A stretch of 27,940 nucleotides of DNA from a virus (IMGVR_UViG_3300047666_000477:1-27940), one strand, 5' to 3'. Shown: positions 21,977 through 27,375, counted from the first letter of the stretch. Numbers and translations: made by a program. Notes: generated by a model not told the origin, from the sequence alone.

Positions 21977-22010
21977 GGCGGGCGGGGTGATTGTTACACC
22001 GTCGCCCGCC
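21977..22010 (-). terminator. Strong hairpin after ssb
   Basis: GGCGGGCG (21977-21984) pairs with CGCCCGCC (22003-22010), continued inside by GGTG/CACC around a 7-base loop. On the leftward RNA the stem is followed by UUUAAC, so a moderately strong intrinsic terminator. It separates ssb from the zinc-ribbon and ERF genes and could reduce distal early expression. Confidence 0.55.
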
Positions 22011-22056
22011 CTGTTGTTGTATATCATAATTCGGAATTGTCCAAGCGTTAAATTGC

Positions 22057-22470
22057 TTAGAAGGGGATTTCGTCGGAATCAATTCCATCGCTTGGCCCAT
22101 TATAAGACCCGCCCCCAGCGCCCGCAAGTGACTGCCCGCCCGATCCATAGCCGCCCTGGTCGCCTGACTGCCCGCCGCCGTCCGCCTTGCTTTGCAGCGT
22201 CACGTCAGACACGTTGACCGTGAGGTAGGTCTTGCCGTCGTGTTCACGCTTAGACAGTTCACCCGCAACGGTAATCTTGCCGCCCTTCTGGATGTATTGC
22301 GCAACTTTTTCCCCGCGCTGGCCCCACCAATTGCAATCGAACCAGATGGTTGTTTTTTTGTCGCCCCATCCGTCGTCTACTGCGACCGTCCAGCCTGTAA
22401 CCTTGCCTTGACCGGCCGTGCGGACTTCTGCGCTCTTGCCGATGTTTCCGGCGATTGTGATATTTTTCAT
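22057..22470 (-). CDS. ssb: Single-stranded DNA-binding protein
   Basis: 137 residues from MKNITIAGNIGKSAEVRT. The OB-fold begins with 'itiaGniGk..EvR', has DKKTTIWFDCNWWGQRGEKV and VAQYIQKGGKITVAGELSKR, then a glycine-rich linker and the acidic tip DSDEIPF, the segment by which SSB recruits partner proteins. The start is at 22470 (AGGAAAGC upstream); an earlier in-frame start is weaker. Coats ssDNA in replication and with ERF/NinB in recombination. Confidence 0.95.
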   Translation of the reverse strand: MKNITIAGNIGKSAEVRTAGQGKVTGWTVAVDDGWGDKKTTIWFDCNWWGQRGEKVAQYIQKGGKITVAGELSKREHDGKTYLTVNVSDVTLQSKADGGGQSGDQGGYGSGGQSLAGAGGGSYNGPSDGIDSDEIPF

Positions 22471-22471
22471 G

Positions 22472-22645
22472 CTATTTGCTTTCCTGTTTTCTGTTTGGCA
22501 TTGTGTATATTGCGCTCCATGAACCTGCAATCGCGCCTAAAAACATTCCTGAATCAAGCAGGTACGGCTGGCCTACCAACCCCAGTATCAAACTGCCGAA
22601 AATCCAAATTGCCGAAACAATTAGCATCCATGTAAAATGTTTCAT
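22472..22645 (-). CDS. Small two-helix membrane protein
   Basis: 57 residues from MKHFTWMLIVSAIWIFGSLI. Two hydrophobic segments, about 5-23 (TWMLIVSAIWIFGSLILGL) and 32-47 (LLDSGMFLGAIAGSWSA), then a basic C-terminus (MPNRKQESK). The start at 22645 overlaps the GapR-like stop (TAATG). Function unknown; the charge layout does not suggest a specific family. Confidence 0.6.
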   Translation of the reverse strand: MKHFTWMLIVSAIWIFGSLILGLVGQPYLLDSGMFLGAIAGSWSAIYTMPNRKQESK

Positions 22646-22893
22646 TACATACCAAGTGCTTCTTTGTAGGTATCCAAGATACATTCCTCGTTTGCGATGT
22701 CGTCGCTGTCGCGCTTGCGCAGTGCGATAATCTTGCGCATCAGGGCGGTGTCATAGCCACGGCCCTTGGCTTCGGCCATCACTTCTTTGGTTGCGTCTGC
22801 GATGTCGGCCTTTTCAGCATCCAGCCGTTCCACCCGTTCAATGAATTGGCGCAGTTCGTCGGCTGTGACGCGGTATGTTGTGTTGTCTGTCAT
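22645..22893 (-). CDS. gapR: GapR-like DNA-binding protein (DUF2312)
   Basis: 82 residues. ELRQFIERVERLDAEKADIA followed by DATKEVMAEAKGRGYDTALM, then RKIIALRKRDSDDIANEECI and LDTYKEALGM: this is the alphaproteobacterial GapR/DUF2312 pattern almost over its whole length ('lrqfierierLe.eK..ia.dikdvyaEAKg.GfD.k.lrkiirlRk.d......Ee..ldtY..alGm'). Cellular GapR binds overtwisted DNA ahead of forks and stimulates topoisomerases; a phage copy could do the same for phage replication or interfere with the host protein. Not a pseudogene: reading frame is full length. Confidence 0.92.
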   Translation of the reverse strand: MTDNTTYRVTADELRQFIERVERLDAEKADIADATKEVMAEAKGRGYDTALMRKIIALRKRDSDDIANEECILDTYKEALGM

Positions 22894-22911
22894 AGGTTTA
22901 GTCCTTTTATG

Positions 22912-23106
22912 TTATTCGTAGTTTGAGTTGATAATTTCGCCGCCCGCGTGAACAACACCGCACTGAAAAGCGTGCTTCATCACGTTGCGGATTATATCAT
23001 GGAAAAGAACTTCGTTGCCAGCCGCAGCCTTTAAGCCAAGGTGGGTATCCATTGCACGGTCTTTGATAAACTCGTCAAGGCTTTCGTAGTCATATTTTGC
23101 TGTCAT
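22912..23106 (-). CDS. Hypothetical 64-aa protein
   Basis: Starts MTAKYDYESLDEFIKDRAMD. Mostly helical with an aromatic/histidine-rich middle (NEVLFHDIIRNVMKHAFQCG). Recurrent leader GAAGGGCCAAGACC precedes the ATG. It sits between DnaA-IV-like and GapR-like genes. Not recognised. Confidence 0.6.
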   Translation of the reverse strand: MTAKYDYESLDEFIKDRAMDTHLGLKAAAGNEVLFHDIIRNVMKHAFQCGVVHAGGEIINSNYE

Positions 23107-23160
23107 GGTCTTGGCCCTTCATGTTTTCTGTTGGTTGAAGTCTTTTGCAGTTACTAAACG

Positions 23161-23481
23161 TTAGACATAGCGTTCTCCTTGGTTTCTGTTGGTTGTAAAC
23201 GCGATTGCGTTCCAGTCGATGCACGCAACACATTCGATTGCGGCAACTTCCGCACTTATATCATAATGCGCCACCCTTGCAAGAGAAGATGTAACCGTCG
23301 TGTGGTCCCTGCGAATGATGCGCCCTATTTGTGATTTGGAATCGCCCGTCCACTTGTCGGCTAGGAAGCAATACACTTGGCGCGGGCGCACGTCTTCGGG
23401 CAAGCGTGAGTATCCGCCCATAGCCTCTACGGTTGTACCGTAGTGTTCGGCTGTTGCTTCTGCGATGTCTTGGAGATTCAT
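23161..23481 (-). CDS. Stand-alone DnaA domain IV-like protein
   Basis: 106 residues. Around 31-70: VRPRQVYCFLADKWTGDSKS, then QIGRIIRRDHTTVTSSLARV. RRDHTTV at 57-63 is the DnaA signature turn of domain IV, which recognises DnaA boxes, preceded by the helix pattern 'RqvycflA.k....S...IG.i.r'. The AAA+ domain is absent. Known parallels are chromosomal DnaA domain IV and small phage or plasmid proteins with it. It overlaps the 61-aa gene by ATGA. Likely binds DnaA boxes of phage or host origin; competitor or recruiter of host DnaA is open. Confidence 0.85.
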   Translation of the reverse strand: MNLQDIAEATAEHYGTTVEAMGGYSRLPEDVRPRQVYCFLADKWTGDSKSQIGRIIRRDHTTVTSSLARVAHYDISAEVAAIECVACIDWNAIAFTTNRNQGERYV

Positions 23482-23663
23482 GGGGTTTCCTTTCGGGCAA
23501 TCGTGCGCCAGTCTGTATCTGGTGATTTATTAGATGCGGATCTAATTTGAGCGCCAACGCTGCTGTCAATTCTGCGGTCCGCCTCATCGGCTTTACGTTT
23601 TAGCCTTGGGGTTTGAAAGATGTCAGCGATCCACCGCTCTGTTGTTTTGCGCTTTTTTATCAC
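23478..23663 (-). CDS. Hypothetical basic 61-aa protein
   Basis: Starts MIKKRKTTERWIADIFQTPR. Basic N-terminal half (PRLKRKADEADRRIDSSVG) and C-terminal DTDWRTIARKETP. It overlaps both neighbours by ATGA, with the DnaA-IV-like gene downstream. Not recognised. Confidence 0.6.
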   Translation of the reverse strand: MIKKRKTTERWIADIFQTPRLKRKADEADRRIDSSVGAQIRSASNKSPDTDWRTIARKETP

Positions 23664-24154
23664 AGCACCTTTCCCGTGTTAAAGCCTGCCATGATAGCGT
23701 CTGCCCGTGCCTTCATATCCGCATCAGGTGCAACGCGCGTGACTGTCTGCGCAGGCAGCTTAGGCAACGGGTTGCGCCTAATTTCAGCCTTGCCCCGTGT
23801 CTCCTTTAAGATTGCCAAGATATGTCCAGGGTTGGGCCGCTTGCTTGGGTTGCCGTCTTGGAACTTGCGCAGTGCGTAAATAATCTGCGGTTGATGCCAA
23901 TCCTCCAATCGGTCAGCCCATTCGGCCAGCGCTGCCGCGTCAATCTCGTCACCTTCCCGCGCATCCCAATAGCCACCATTCGCCATGAACACCTTTACAT
24001 CAAAAGCAATCTTCTGTCGGTGTGCGTCTAGCTGTTCCGGCGAAAGCGACCGCGCGTGCTGTGGCGTCACTGTTGGAAGTGTTGCCGTTAGAATTGCGGG
24101 TAGTTGTGCGTTTCTGTCCAAAATACCAGTCCTCCTTGATTGTCTGCCAGCCAT
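23660..24154 (-). CDS. Replication-organiser-like protein, in-frame overlap with upstream gene
   Basis: 164 residues from ATG 24154, or 153 from TTG 24121. The latter is supported by a perfect AAGGAGG (24131-24137) eight bases ahead, the former only by AAGAG. Core: YALRKFQDGNPSKRPNPGHI followed by LAILKETRGKAE; the earlier AEWADRLEDWHQPQIIYALR fits phage helicase-loader or replication-initiator proteins of alphaproteobacterial prophages ('l..w...l......l..Al..w......+rP.PgdI...l.e.'). About 120-155 bases overlap the 3' end of the gene at 24000-24347 in a different frame. Confidence 0.7.
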   Translation of the reverse strand: MAGRQSRRTGILDRNAQLPAILTATLPTVTPQHARSLSPEQLDAHRQKIAFDVKVFMANGGYWDAREGDEIDAAALAEWADRLEDWHQPQIIYALRKFQDGNPSKRPNPGHILAILKETRGKAEIRRNPLPKLPAQTVTRVAPDADMKARADAIMAGFNTGKVL

Positions 24155-24347
24155 GCTCTTGAGCCATGTCTAGCGCTTCTGTGGCGTCACCGCCGTTCTC
24201 ATTGATGCTGCGCAGTGTCTTTGCAATCATCAGCGCCCCACGCTCTGACAGTGGCGCTCGTTTGTGCTTCTTGCGGTATGCGATGAAGCTGTCAACGGCG
24301 TCACTGTCTGCGTGGTGGCTTAGAATGTTAGCTGGGGTTTCAATCAT
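24000..24347 (-). CDS. Replication protein C-terminal-like small protein
   Basis: 115 residues. APLSERGALMIAKTLRSINE, then NGGDATEALDMAQEHGWQTI and KEDWYF form the helical C-terminal piece ('aP.t..a...ia+kL..i...GgD...aLd.a.e.gW.ti..dWy') seen at the end of phage replication initiators (lambda O / helicase-loader class). After DWYF the sequence turns low complexity and basic (TTTRNSNGNTSNSDATARAV), in the region overlapping the next gene. TGA/ATG overlap with the upstream small gene. Confidence 0.7.
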   Translation of the reverse strand: MIETPANILSHHADSDAVDSFIAYRKKHKRAPLSERGALMIAKTLRSINENGGDATEALDMAQEHGWQTIKEDWYFGQKRTTTRNSNGNTSNSDATARAVAFAGTARRTPTEDCF

Positions 24348-24507
24348 CCCCAGCCCCTCGTGATGCGTATCGGATCAAACTAGCCGCGTATTGCGGGTCG
24401 CTCATTAGAACCCGCGTTGCTGCCTCCGCCTTGGCCTTTGCTGCCTTGAACTTGTCGTATTCAGCCTCAGACAATGCAATCCGCATGTGTTTCCTATGTT
24501 CAGTCAT
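24340..24507 (-). CDS. Hypothetical 55-aa helical protein
   Basis: MTEHRKHMRIALSEAEYDKF, then KAAKAKAEAATRVLMSDPQY. Strongly helical with a RHH- or toxin-antitoxin-antitoxin-like size, but no specific motif. It overlaps the DGQHR gene by 8 bases and its downstream neighbour by 8 bases. The usual Shine-Dalgarno is weak (GGGGATTTTTAACA), so translation is probably coupled. Confidence 0.6.
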   Translation of the reverse strand: MTEHRKHMRIALSEAEYDKFKAAKAKAEAATRVLMSDPQYAASLIRYASRGAGDD

Positions 24508-25303
24508 TGTTAAAAATCCCCAACTCCCAAGGGTTTTTTCCTACCTTGCGAACCTTTTTCAAATCGTGGCCCGCGCTGTATGCCTTTATAAAGTTCAAAA
24601 CAATGCGATATGCTTCCAGCTTATTGCGCGGCGTCGCCGAAATTTGGCCCTCCATAAGCCAATTCCTAACGCGAATAATCATCATATCCTCTGGGCCGTA
24701 TGGCATACCAGTCACCAAAACACGGCAAAACCTTTGCAATTTAACAACTGGAATTTCGTAAAATGCAACGGCAACCGCACCGCGCACTGCGGCGTTGCCA
24801 ACTCCGCTTTTAGCCGCGCCCGTGTTTTCGGTGGCAAAGTAGATTCCGTCACTCATTTCTGCAATCTTTTCAGCCGTGGCGGTTGCTGTCATTGCCCGAA
24901 TGTCTGCGGTTTCCGCATGGCGCACCATACGCAAGATAGCAACCTGCGCAGAAATGTATTTGCTTGATTCAACCATGCCCCCAATGACAAGCGCATCGGT
25001 TAGCTTGCGGGCGCGGCCCTGATCAATTGCGGCACCGTCTACCCGCGACAAACCAGTCGCAACAAACATTTCAACAGGCTTTTTAGCTTGAACGACGGCG
25101 GATAGGCGGTGCTGCCCATCGGCCAAGATGCCGTCTTCGTAAAACGCGATGCAGTTTTGGTGCGTGTTGCGCCACGTTCCGTCCGTAATCTCGGCGGCGT
25201 ATACGTTGACCTTGCCCCGTGAGATAGAACGGTTATTTTCATTCAGCGTTTCAAGCCAAATTCCAGCCATAGACGGCGTTACGTTTACTCGTGTCATTTC
25301 CAT
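24500..25303 (-). CDS. DGQHR-motif protein, ParB/sulfiredoxin-like fold
   Basis: 267 residues from MEMTRVNVTPSMAGIWLETL. DGQHRL (about 85-90 in the 25303 start) follows TDGTWRNTHQNCIAFYEDG; the full pattern 'y..eM..G.W......i.f...G.l.DGQHRl.A......pv.m.v..gl.......iD.GraR...d.l' is the common phage ParB-like family annotated for plasmid partition relatives. The start at 25303 is chosen because AAGGAC lies upstream and the family begins here; a longer version to 25390 reads through the promoter and dyad. Role in early control or DNA metabolism is inferred. Confidence 0.75.
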   Translation of the reverse strand: MEMTRVNVTPSMAGIWLETLNENNRSISRGKVNVYAAEITDGTWRNTHQNCIAFYEDGILADGQHRLSAVVQAKKPVEMFVATGLSRVDGAAIDQGRARKLTDALVIGGMVESSKYISAQVAILRMVRHAETADIRAMTATATAEKIAEMSDGIYFATENTGAAKSGVGNAAVRGAVAVAFYEIPVVKLQRFCRVLVTGMPYGPEDMMIIRVRNWLMEGQISATPRNKLEAYRIVLNFIKAYSAGHDLKKVRKVGKNPWELGIFNND

Positions 25304-25339
25304 GTTATAAGTCCTTATGGTTTGCGTGGTTGCATGACC

Positions 25340-25368
25340 ATAAAACATCAATGCCGTACCCGTGTCAA
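25340..25368 (-). promoter_or_regulatory. Strong leftward early promoter
   Basis: TTGACA (25363-25368 on the complement), an exact 17-base spacer and TTTTAT (25340-25345). This is the best sigma-70-type promoter in the window. Expected start near 25333, about 30 bases before the DGQHR start codon. It overlaps the 30-bp dyad described separately. Confidence 0.65.
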
Positions 25369-25380
25369 CAGGTGCGGCAT
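25351..25380. promoter_or_regulatory. 30-bp dyad over the early promoter, possible operator or rightward terminator
   Basis: ATGCCGTACC and GGTGCGGCAT, the two outer arms of a 30-base near-palindrome, match at 10 positions per arm (9 exact plus one G-T), and the next pair (GT/AC) also fits. On the rightward strand it is followed by a run of T, so it can also be read as an intrinsic terminator that would stop rightward RNA antisense to the DGQHR gene. As an operator it covers the -35 box and much of the spacer of the leftward promoter. Confidence 0.55.
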
Positions 25381-25401
25381 TTTTTGTCATCAACTCTTTT
25401 G

Positions 25402-25648
25402 TTACAGTTTCCAGTGGTTAGACATAGCCCGACACCCGTTGCTGCCCCCGATATACAGAGCAACACCTAACGCCTCCTGATCTGTTTCCGTGCGATGCCG
25501 TTTGACGATGGCCAGCCGCTGCCCGCTGGGTTTTATCCAGCCCCGCGCCTTAGCGGTCCCCGATCTAGCCGGTGGGTTTGTATTCGCACTTCTCGCGCAG
25601 CCTAGTTAGGACCGGATTGCGCAGGGACGGGTGATGGCCCCAGATCAT
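25402..25648 (-). pseudogene. Frameshifted remnant of a small gene
   Basis: Leftward frame from ATG 25648 reads MIWGHHPSLRNPVLTRLREK, CEYKPTG and stops at 25565-25567. In a different frame downstream, without a start codon, WIKPSGQRLAIVKRHRTETD continues EALGVALYIGGSNGCRAMSN and stops at 25402-25404. Both pieces look coding, so the simplest explanation is one small gene broken by a frameshift near 25540-25570. A real two-gene arrangement or a chance open frame remain possible. No family recognised. Confidence 0.3.
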
Positions 25649-25682
25649 ATCTCATTGCTTAGAGTGCATAGAGCAAAACTAC

Positions 25683-25703
25683 GTCGGTTTGTTGTAAACC
25701 GTC
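25683..25703. promoter_or_regulatory. 17-bp operator-like palindrome
   Basis: CGGTTT (25685-25690) and AAACCG (25696-25701) are perfect inverted repeats with a 5-base centre, flanked by one further matched pair (G25683/C25703). It lies next to TTGACG, a possible -35 on the leftward strand (about 25701-25706), so it may be a repressor or Cro-type site, although a matching -10 box is poor. Confidence 0.4.
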
Positions 25704-25723
25704 AAAAATCAGGAGGGTTCTAG

Positions 25724-25752
25724 TTGCAATATGCCCGCTTGTGCGGTATGTT
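25724..25752 (+). promoter_or_regulatory. Candidate promoter for a rightward small RNA
   Basis: TTGCAA (25724-25729), 17-base spacer and TATGTT (25747-25752). The predicted start, about 25758-25760, coincides with the first base of the first hairpin of the candidate RNA. Each hexamer matches consensus at four of six positions. Confidence 0.4.
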
Positions 25753-25757
25753 TGCGA

Positions 25758-25834
25758 CAGATGCGCGATGACCCTTCCCAAGGTCGTGCATCTCAGGCGG
25801 CGCTTGAGGTTAGTCCCTCGCGTCGCCGCTTTTT
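25758..25834 (+). ncRNA. Candidate ~76-nt small RNA
   Basis: Hairpin 1: AGATGC (25759-25764) pairs with GCATCT (25788-25793), with GACC/GGTC inside. Hairpin 2: GCGGCG (25797-25802) pairs with CGCCGC (25824-25829), with GAGG/CCTC inside, followed by TTTTT (25830-25834). Promoter, two stable hairpins and a U-run in this order is the usual layout of a bacterial small RNA. No open frame in this piece has support. Expression is unproved; the identity of any target is unknown. Confidence 0.4.
25797..25834 (+). terminator. Rho-independent terminator (first of a tandem pair)
   Basis: Stem GCGGCG...GAGG...CCTC...CGCCGC with a loop of six, followed by TTTTT. Acts on rightward transcripts. It forms the 3' end of the candidate small RNA. 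Confidence 0.65.
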
Positions 25835-25862
25835 ACACTGTAGACAATTTTCTAAGCAAAGG

Positions 25863-25896
25863 CAACCCCCAGCGTTAATCTGCTGGGGGTTGTTTG
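25863..25896 (+). terminator. Second terminator, 11-bp perfect stem, probably bidirectional
   Basis: CAACCCCCAGC (25863-25873) and GCTGGGGGTTG (25882-25892) pair exactly around an 8-base loop, with TTTGTT on the rightward side. On the leftward strand the stem follows the stop of the HTH gene and is trailed only by CCTTTGCTT, so it may end both rightward RNA and the operon from 27226. Confidence 0.6.
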
Positions 25897-26100
25897 TTAT
25901 ACGGGGTCCAACGCTTTTCGTTTCAATCTCCGGTTAGAATACACCCGCTCAAACACACCGTCATCAGCAAGCTGGCGCATAAATAAACGCACGTTGTAAA
26001 CAGGAAACCCGTGGATCACCGCAATGTCCTCAACGCCTAATCCCTGAGCAAAGCACTCAAGAGCCTTGATGCGTTCTGCCTTGTCTAAATATCGGGTCAT
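25897..26100 (-). CDS. Small helix-turn-helix protein
   Basis: 67 residues. RIKALECFAQGLGVEDIAVI, then HGFPVYNVRLFMRQLADDGV is a typical helix-turn-helix ('A.e.ia..hgi...nvr..l..L...g.' pattern), followed by a basic C-terminus (SNRRLKRKAL). It overlaps the nuclease gene by ATGA and is the last gene of its operon before the hairpin. A regulator or a phage DNA-binding partner. Confidence 0.6.
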   Translation of the reverse strand: MTRYLDKAERIKALECFAQGLGVEDIAVIHGFPVYNVRLFMRQLADDGVFERVYSNRRLKRKALDPV

Positions 26101-26423
26101 GTGTCACCACCTTGCCCGCGAAACTGCACTGGCGCGTCAAACCCGTCGCGGATCAGTTTGCACCACACCTCGGCCTCCTCAATATCGCAGAGAATGACGT
26201 GTTGCCCCGTCCATTGCGGAATGAACTTCTTCTGGTACTTCGTCAGCGTCGCCTTGGGTCCGTTCTTAACCTCCACGATGTAGTTGCGGCCCCGATAGCC
26301 CGCTATGCAATCCCCTGGCTTGTCTGTCGGCTCTACGTTGAAGCCATACGCCCGAAGGATTGCGAATATCTCCGGCTCGTTTTCGTCGCGGCGCGCTTTC
26401 TGGGGTGCTTTCCATTTAGCCAT
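26097..26423 (-). CDS. PD-(D/E)XK nuclease (VRR-NUC / Hjr-like)
   Basis: 108 residues. Conserved-looking residues: E15/E17 in RRDENEPEIF, G37-D38 in KPGDCIAGYRGR and E51-V52-K53 in YIVEVKNG, followed by the helix TLTKYQKKFIPQW and HVILCDI. Order and spacing are those of the core PD-(D/E)XK catalytic motif of VRR-NUC or archaeal-type Holliday junction resolvases. In phages such enzymes cut branched replication and recombination DNA. Starts with GGAGGAA 10 bases upstream. Confidence 0.8.
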   Translation of the reverse strand: MAKWKAPQKARRDENEPEIFAILRAYGFNVEPTDKPGDCIAGYRGRNYIVEVKNGPKATLTKYQKKFIPQWTGQHVILCDIEEAEVWCKLIRDGFDAPVQFRGQGGDT

Positions 26424-26571
26424 CAGATAATTCCTCCGCCATTACAGCATGATTTGCAGCCCGTAGGCGTGGCAGGTGCTTGCGTGCCTCACCAATGCGC
26501 CCTTGCATCATTAGGGCAATGTAGCGGCCCCGTGCTGCGCTCCAATCGGTTGCGGTTTTTGTTGGGGTCAT
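26416..26571 (-). CDS. Hypothetical 51-aa protein
   Basis: MTPTKTATDWSAARGRYIAL start; the rest (MMQGRIGEARKHLPRLRAAN, then HAVMAEELSDG) is an amphipathic helix. It overlaps the nuclease start by 8 bases and the upstream stop by ATGA, so it is translationally linked to both. Not recognised. Confidence 0.6.
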   Translation of the reverse strand: MTPTKTATDWSAARGRYIALMMQGRIGEARKHLPRLRAANHAVMAEELSDG

Positions 26572-26789
26572 GGCTTGGCCTTTAGGGCGTTGCGTTTTAT
26601 GCTTGCCCCCAATTCAATGATGTTTTCTGCTCTGGTGCAATAATGGCCAGTCCTAGTGCCGATTGTTGCGCCACCAGCAGCAGCGCAGTCAGTGCGGAAC
26701 TCAAAACGCCGCTTTTCTGAGTCAACAAAGACCCAAATGAGAAACGCAAGGATTAAACACACCCAGAATGTAAAATCCCAATTTTTCAT
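26568..26789 (-). CDS. Small single-pass membrane protein
   Basis: 73 residues from MKNWDFTFWVCLILAFLIWV. One N-terminal transmembrane segment (about 5-22), then a short soluble region with two cysteines (CAAAGGATIGTRTGHYCTRA). The ATG at 26789 is preferred because TGAGGTGG lies before it; the ATG at 26801 overlaps the upstream stop. Not recognised. Confidence 0.6.
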   Translation of the reverse strand: MKNWDFTFWVCLILAFLIWVFVDSEKRRFEFRTDCAAAGGATIGTRTGHYCTRAENIIELGASIKRNALKAKP

Positions 26790-26797
26790 GCACCACC

Positions 26798-27004
26798 TCA
26801 TTTCTTCACCTTGTACGTTGCAATGAACGCCTTAATCTTTTCGCGCATTTCGTGGCGCAACTGCCGCCCGCCCTCAAGCTGGCCGATCAGGTTGGCATCG
26901 CCCACGGCGTGCTTGCCGAACATTGTTTTTGCCATGCCGGTGCGCGTGCGAAACTTTGCAATCTGGTCTAGGGCTTTTTGTTCTGCTGGTTGGATAGTTT
27001 TCAT
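26798..27004 (-). CDS. Putative helix-turn-helix protein
   Basis: 68 residues. FRTRTGMAKTMFGKHAVGDA, then NLIGQLEGGRQLRHEMREKI resembles compact XRE-type repressor-like proteins common in alphaproteobacteria ('t.t.FG+.av.d.n.i.qle.Gr...'), with the turn around GKHAVGDANL. It is in the early operon, near its promoter; a Cro-like role is possible. Confidence 0.6.
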   Translation of the reverse strand: MKTIQPAEQKALDQIAKFRTRTGMAKTMFGKHAVGDANLIGQLEGGRQLRHEMREKIKAFIATYKVKK

Positions 27005-27019
27005 GTGTTCGTCCTTTGT

Positions 27020-27226
27020 TTAGTGTTGTTTTGCAGGTGGTGGCGACTTGAGGAACTCGGCTTCCTCTAGTGTCAATTCATTGGCAAACTTTTGCATTAT
27101 AAGCTGGCCGCGCTTTACTGAATGATCGAAAGCGCCGGAGCCGTTTTTGGCGTCCTCATTAGCCTTTAATTTTGCCAGAGTTCGCTTGAACCCCGCTTCT
27201 ATTTCGTCGTCAAAAGGTATGGGCAT
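27020..27226 (-). CDS. Hypothetical 68-aa protein, first gene of the leftward operon
   Basis: MPIPFDDEIEAGFKRTLAKL start; charged and helical, ending with a proline-rich tail (KSPPPAKQH). CAAAGGAAACGAC precedes the ATG. Not recognised. As the first gene after the divergent promoter region it may be expressed early. Confidence 0.6.
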   Translation of the reverse strand: MPIPFDDEIEAGFKRTLAKLKANEDAKNGSGAFDHSVKRGQLIMQKFANELTLEEAEFLKSPPPAKQH

Positions 27227-27261
27227 GTCGTTTCCTTTGTTGTGTTAATCATGTGCTTACC

Positions 27262-27311
27262 TTCGGACATTGCCGCTGGATTGTCAACGTGATAATTCTG
27301 CATTGTCCGAA
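27262..27311. promoter_or_regulatory. Inverted repeat pair flanking a leftward -35 box
   Basis: TTCGGACATTGC (27262-27273) and GCATTGTCCGAA (27300-27311) are inverted repeats with 11 of 12 matches, 26 bases apart. Between them lies TTGACA (27282-27287 on the complement), a perfect leftward -35; the following -10 region (GAAGGT or AGGTAA) is poor. The layout fits a pair of regulator sites controlling the operon that starts at 27226. Confidence 0.5.
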
Positions 27312-27319
27312 AATAACGC

Positions 27320-27348
27320 TTGCCATGTGAGATTGCCCGCCGTATGGT
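27320..27348 (+). promoter_or_regulatory. Rightward promoter of the divergent operon
   Basis: TTGCCA (27320-27325), 17-base spacer, TATGGT (27343-27348); start about 27355, some 20 bases before the first rightward ATG. Confidence 0.5.
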
Positions 27349-27375
27349 GAGGCATAAGCAACCAAGGATACGACC

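Noticed and set aside
25731-25937. 68-codon rightward ORF
   Set aside because: It runs through both terminators and has no coding-like features; the region is better read as small RNA plus terminators.
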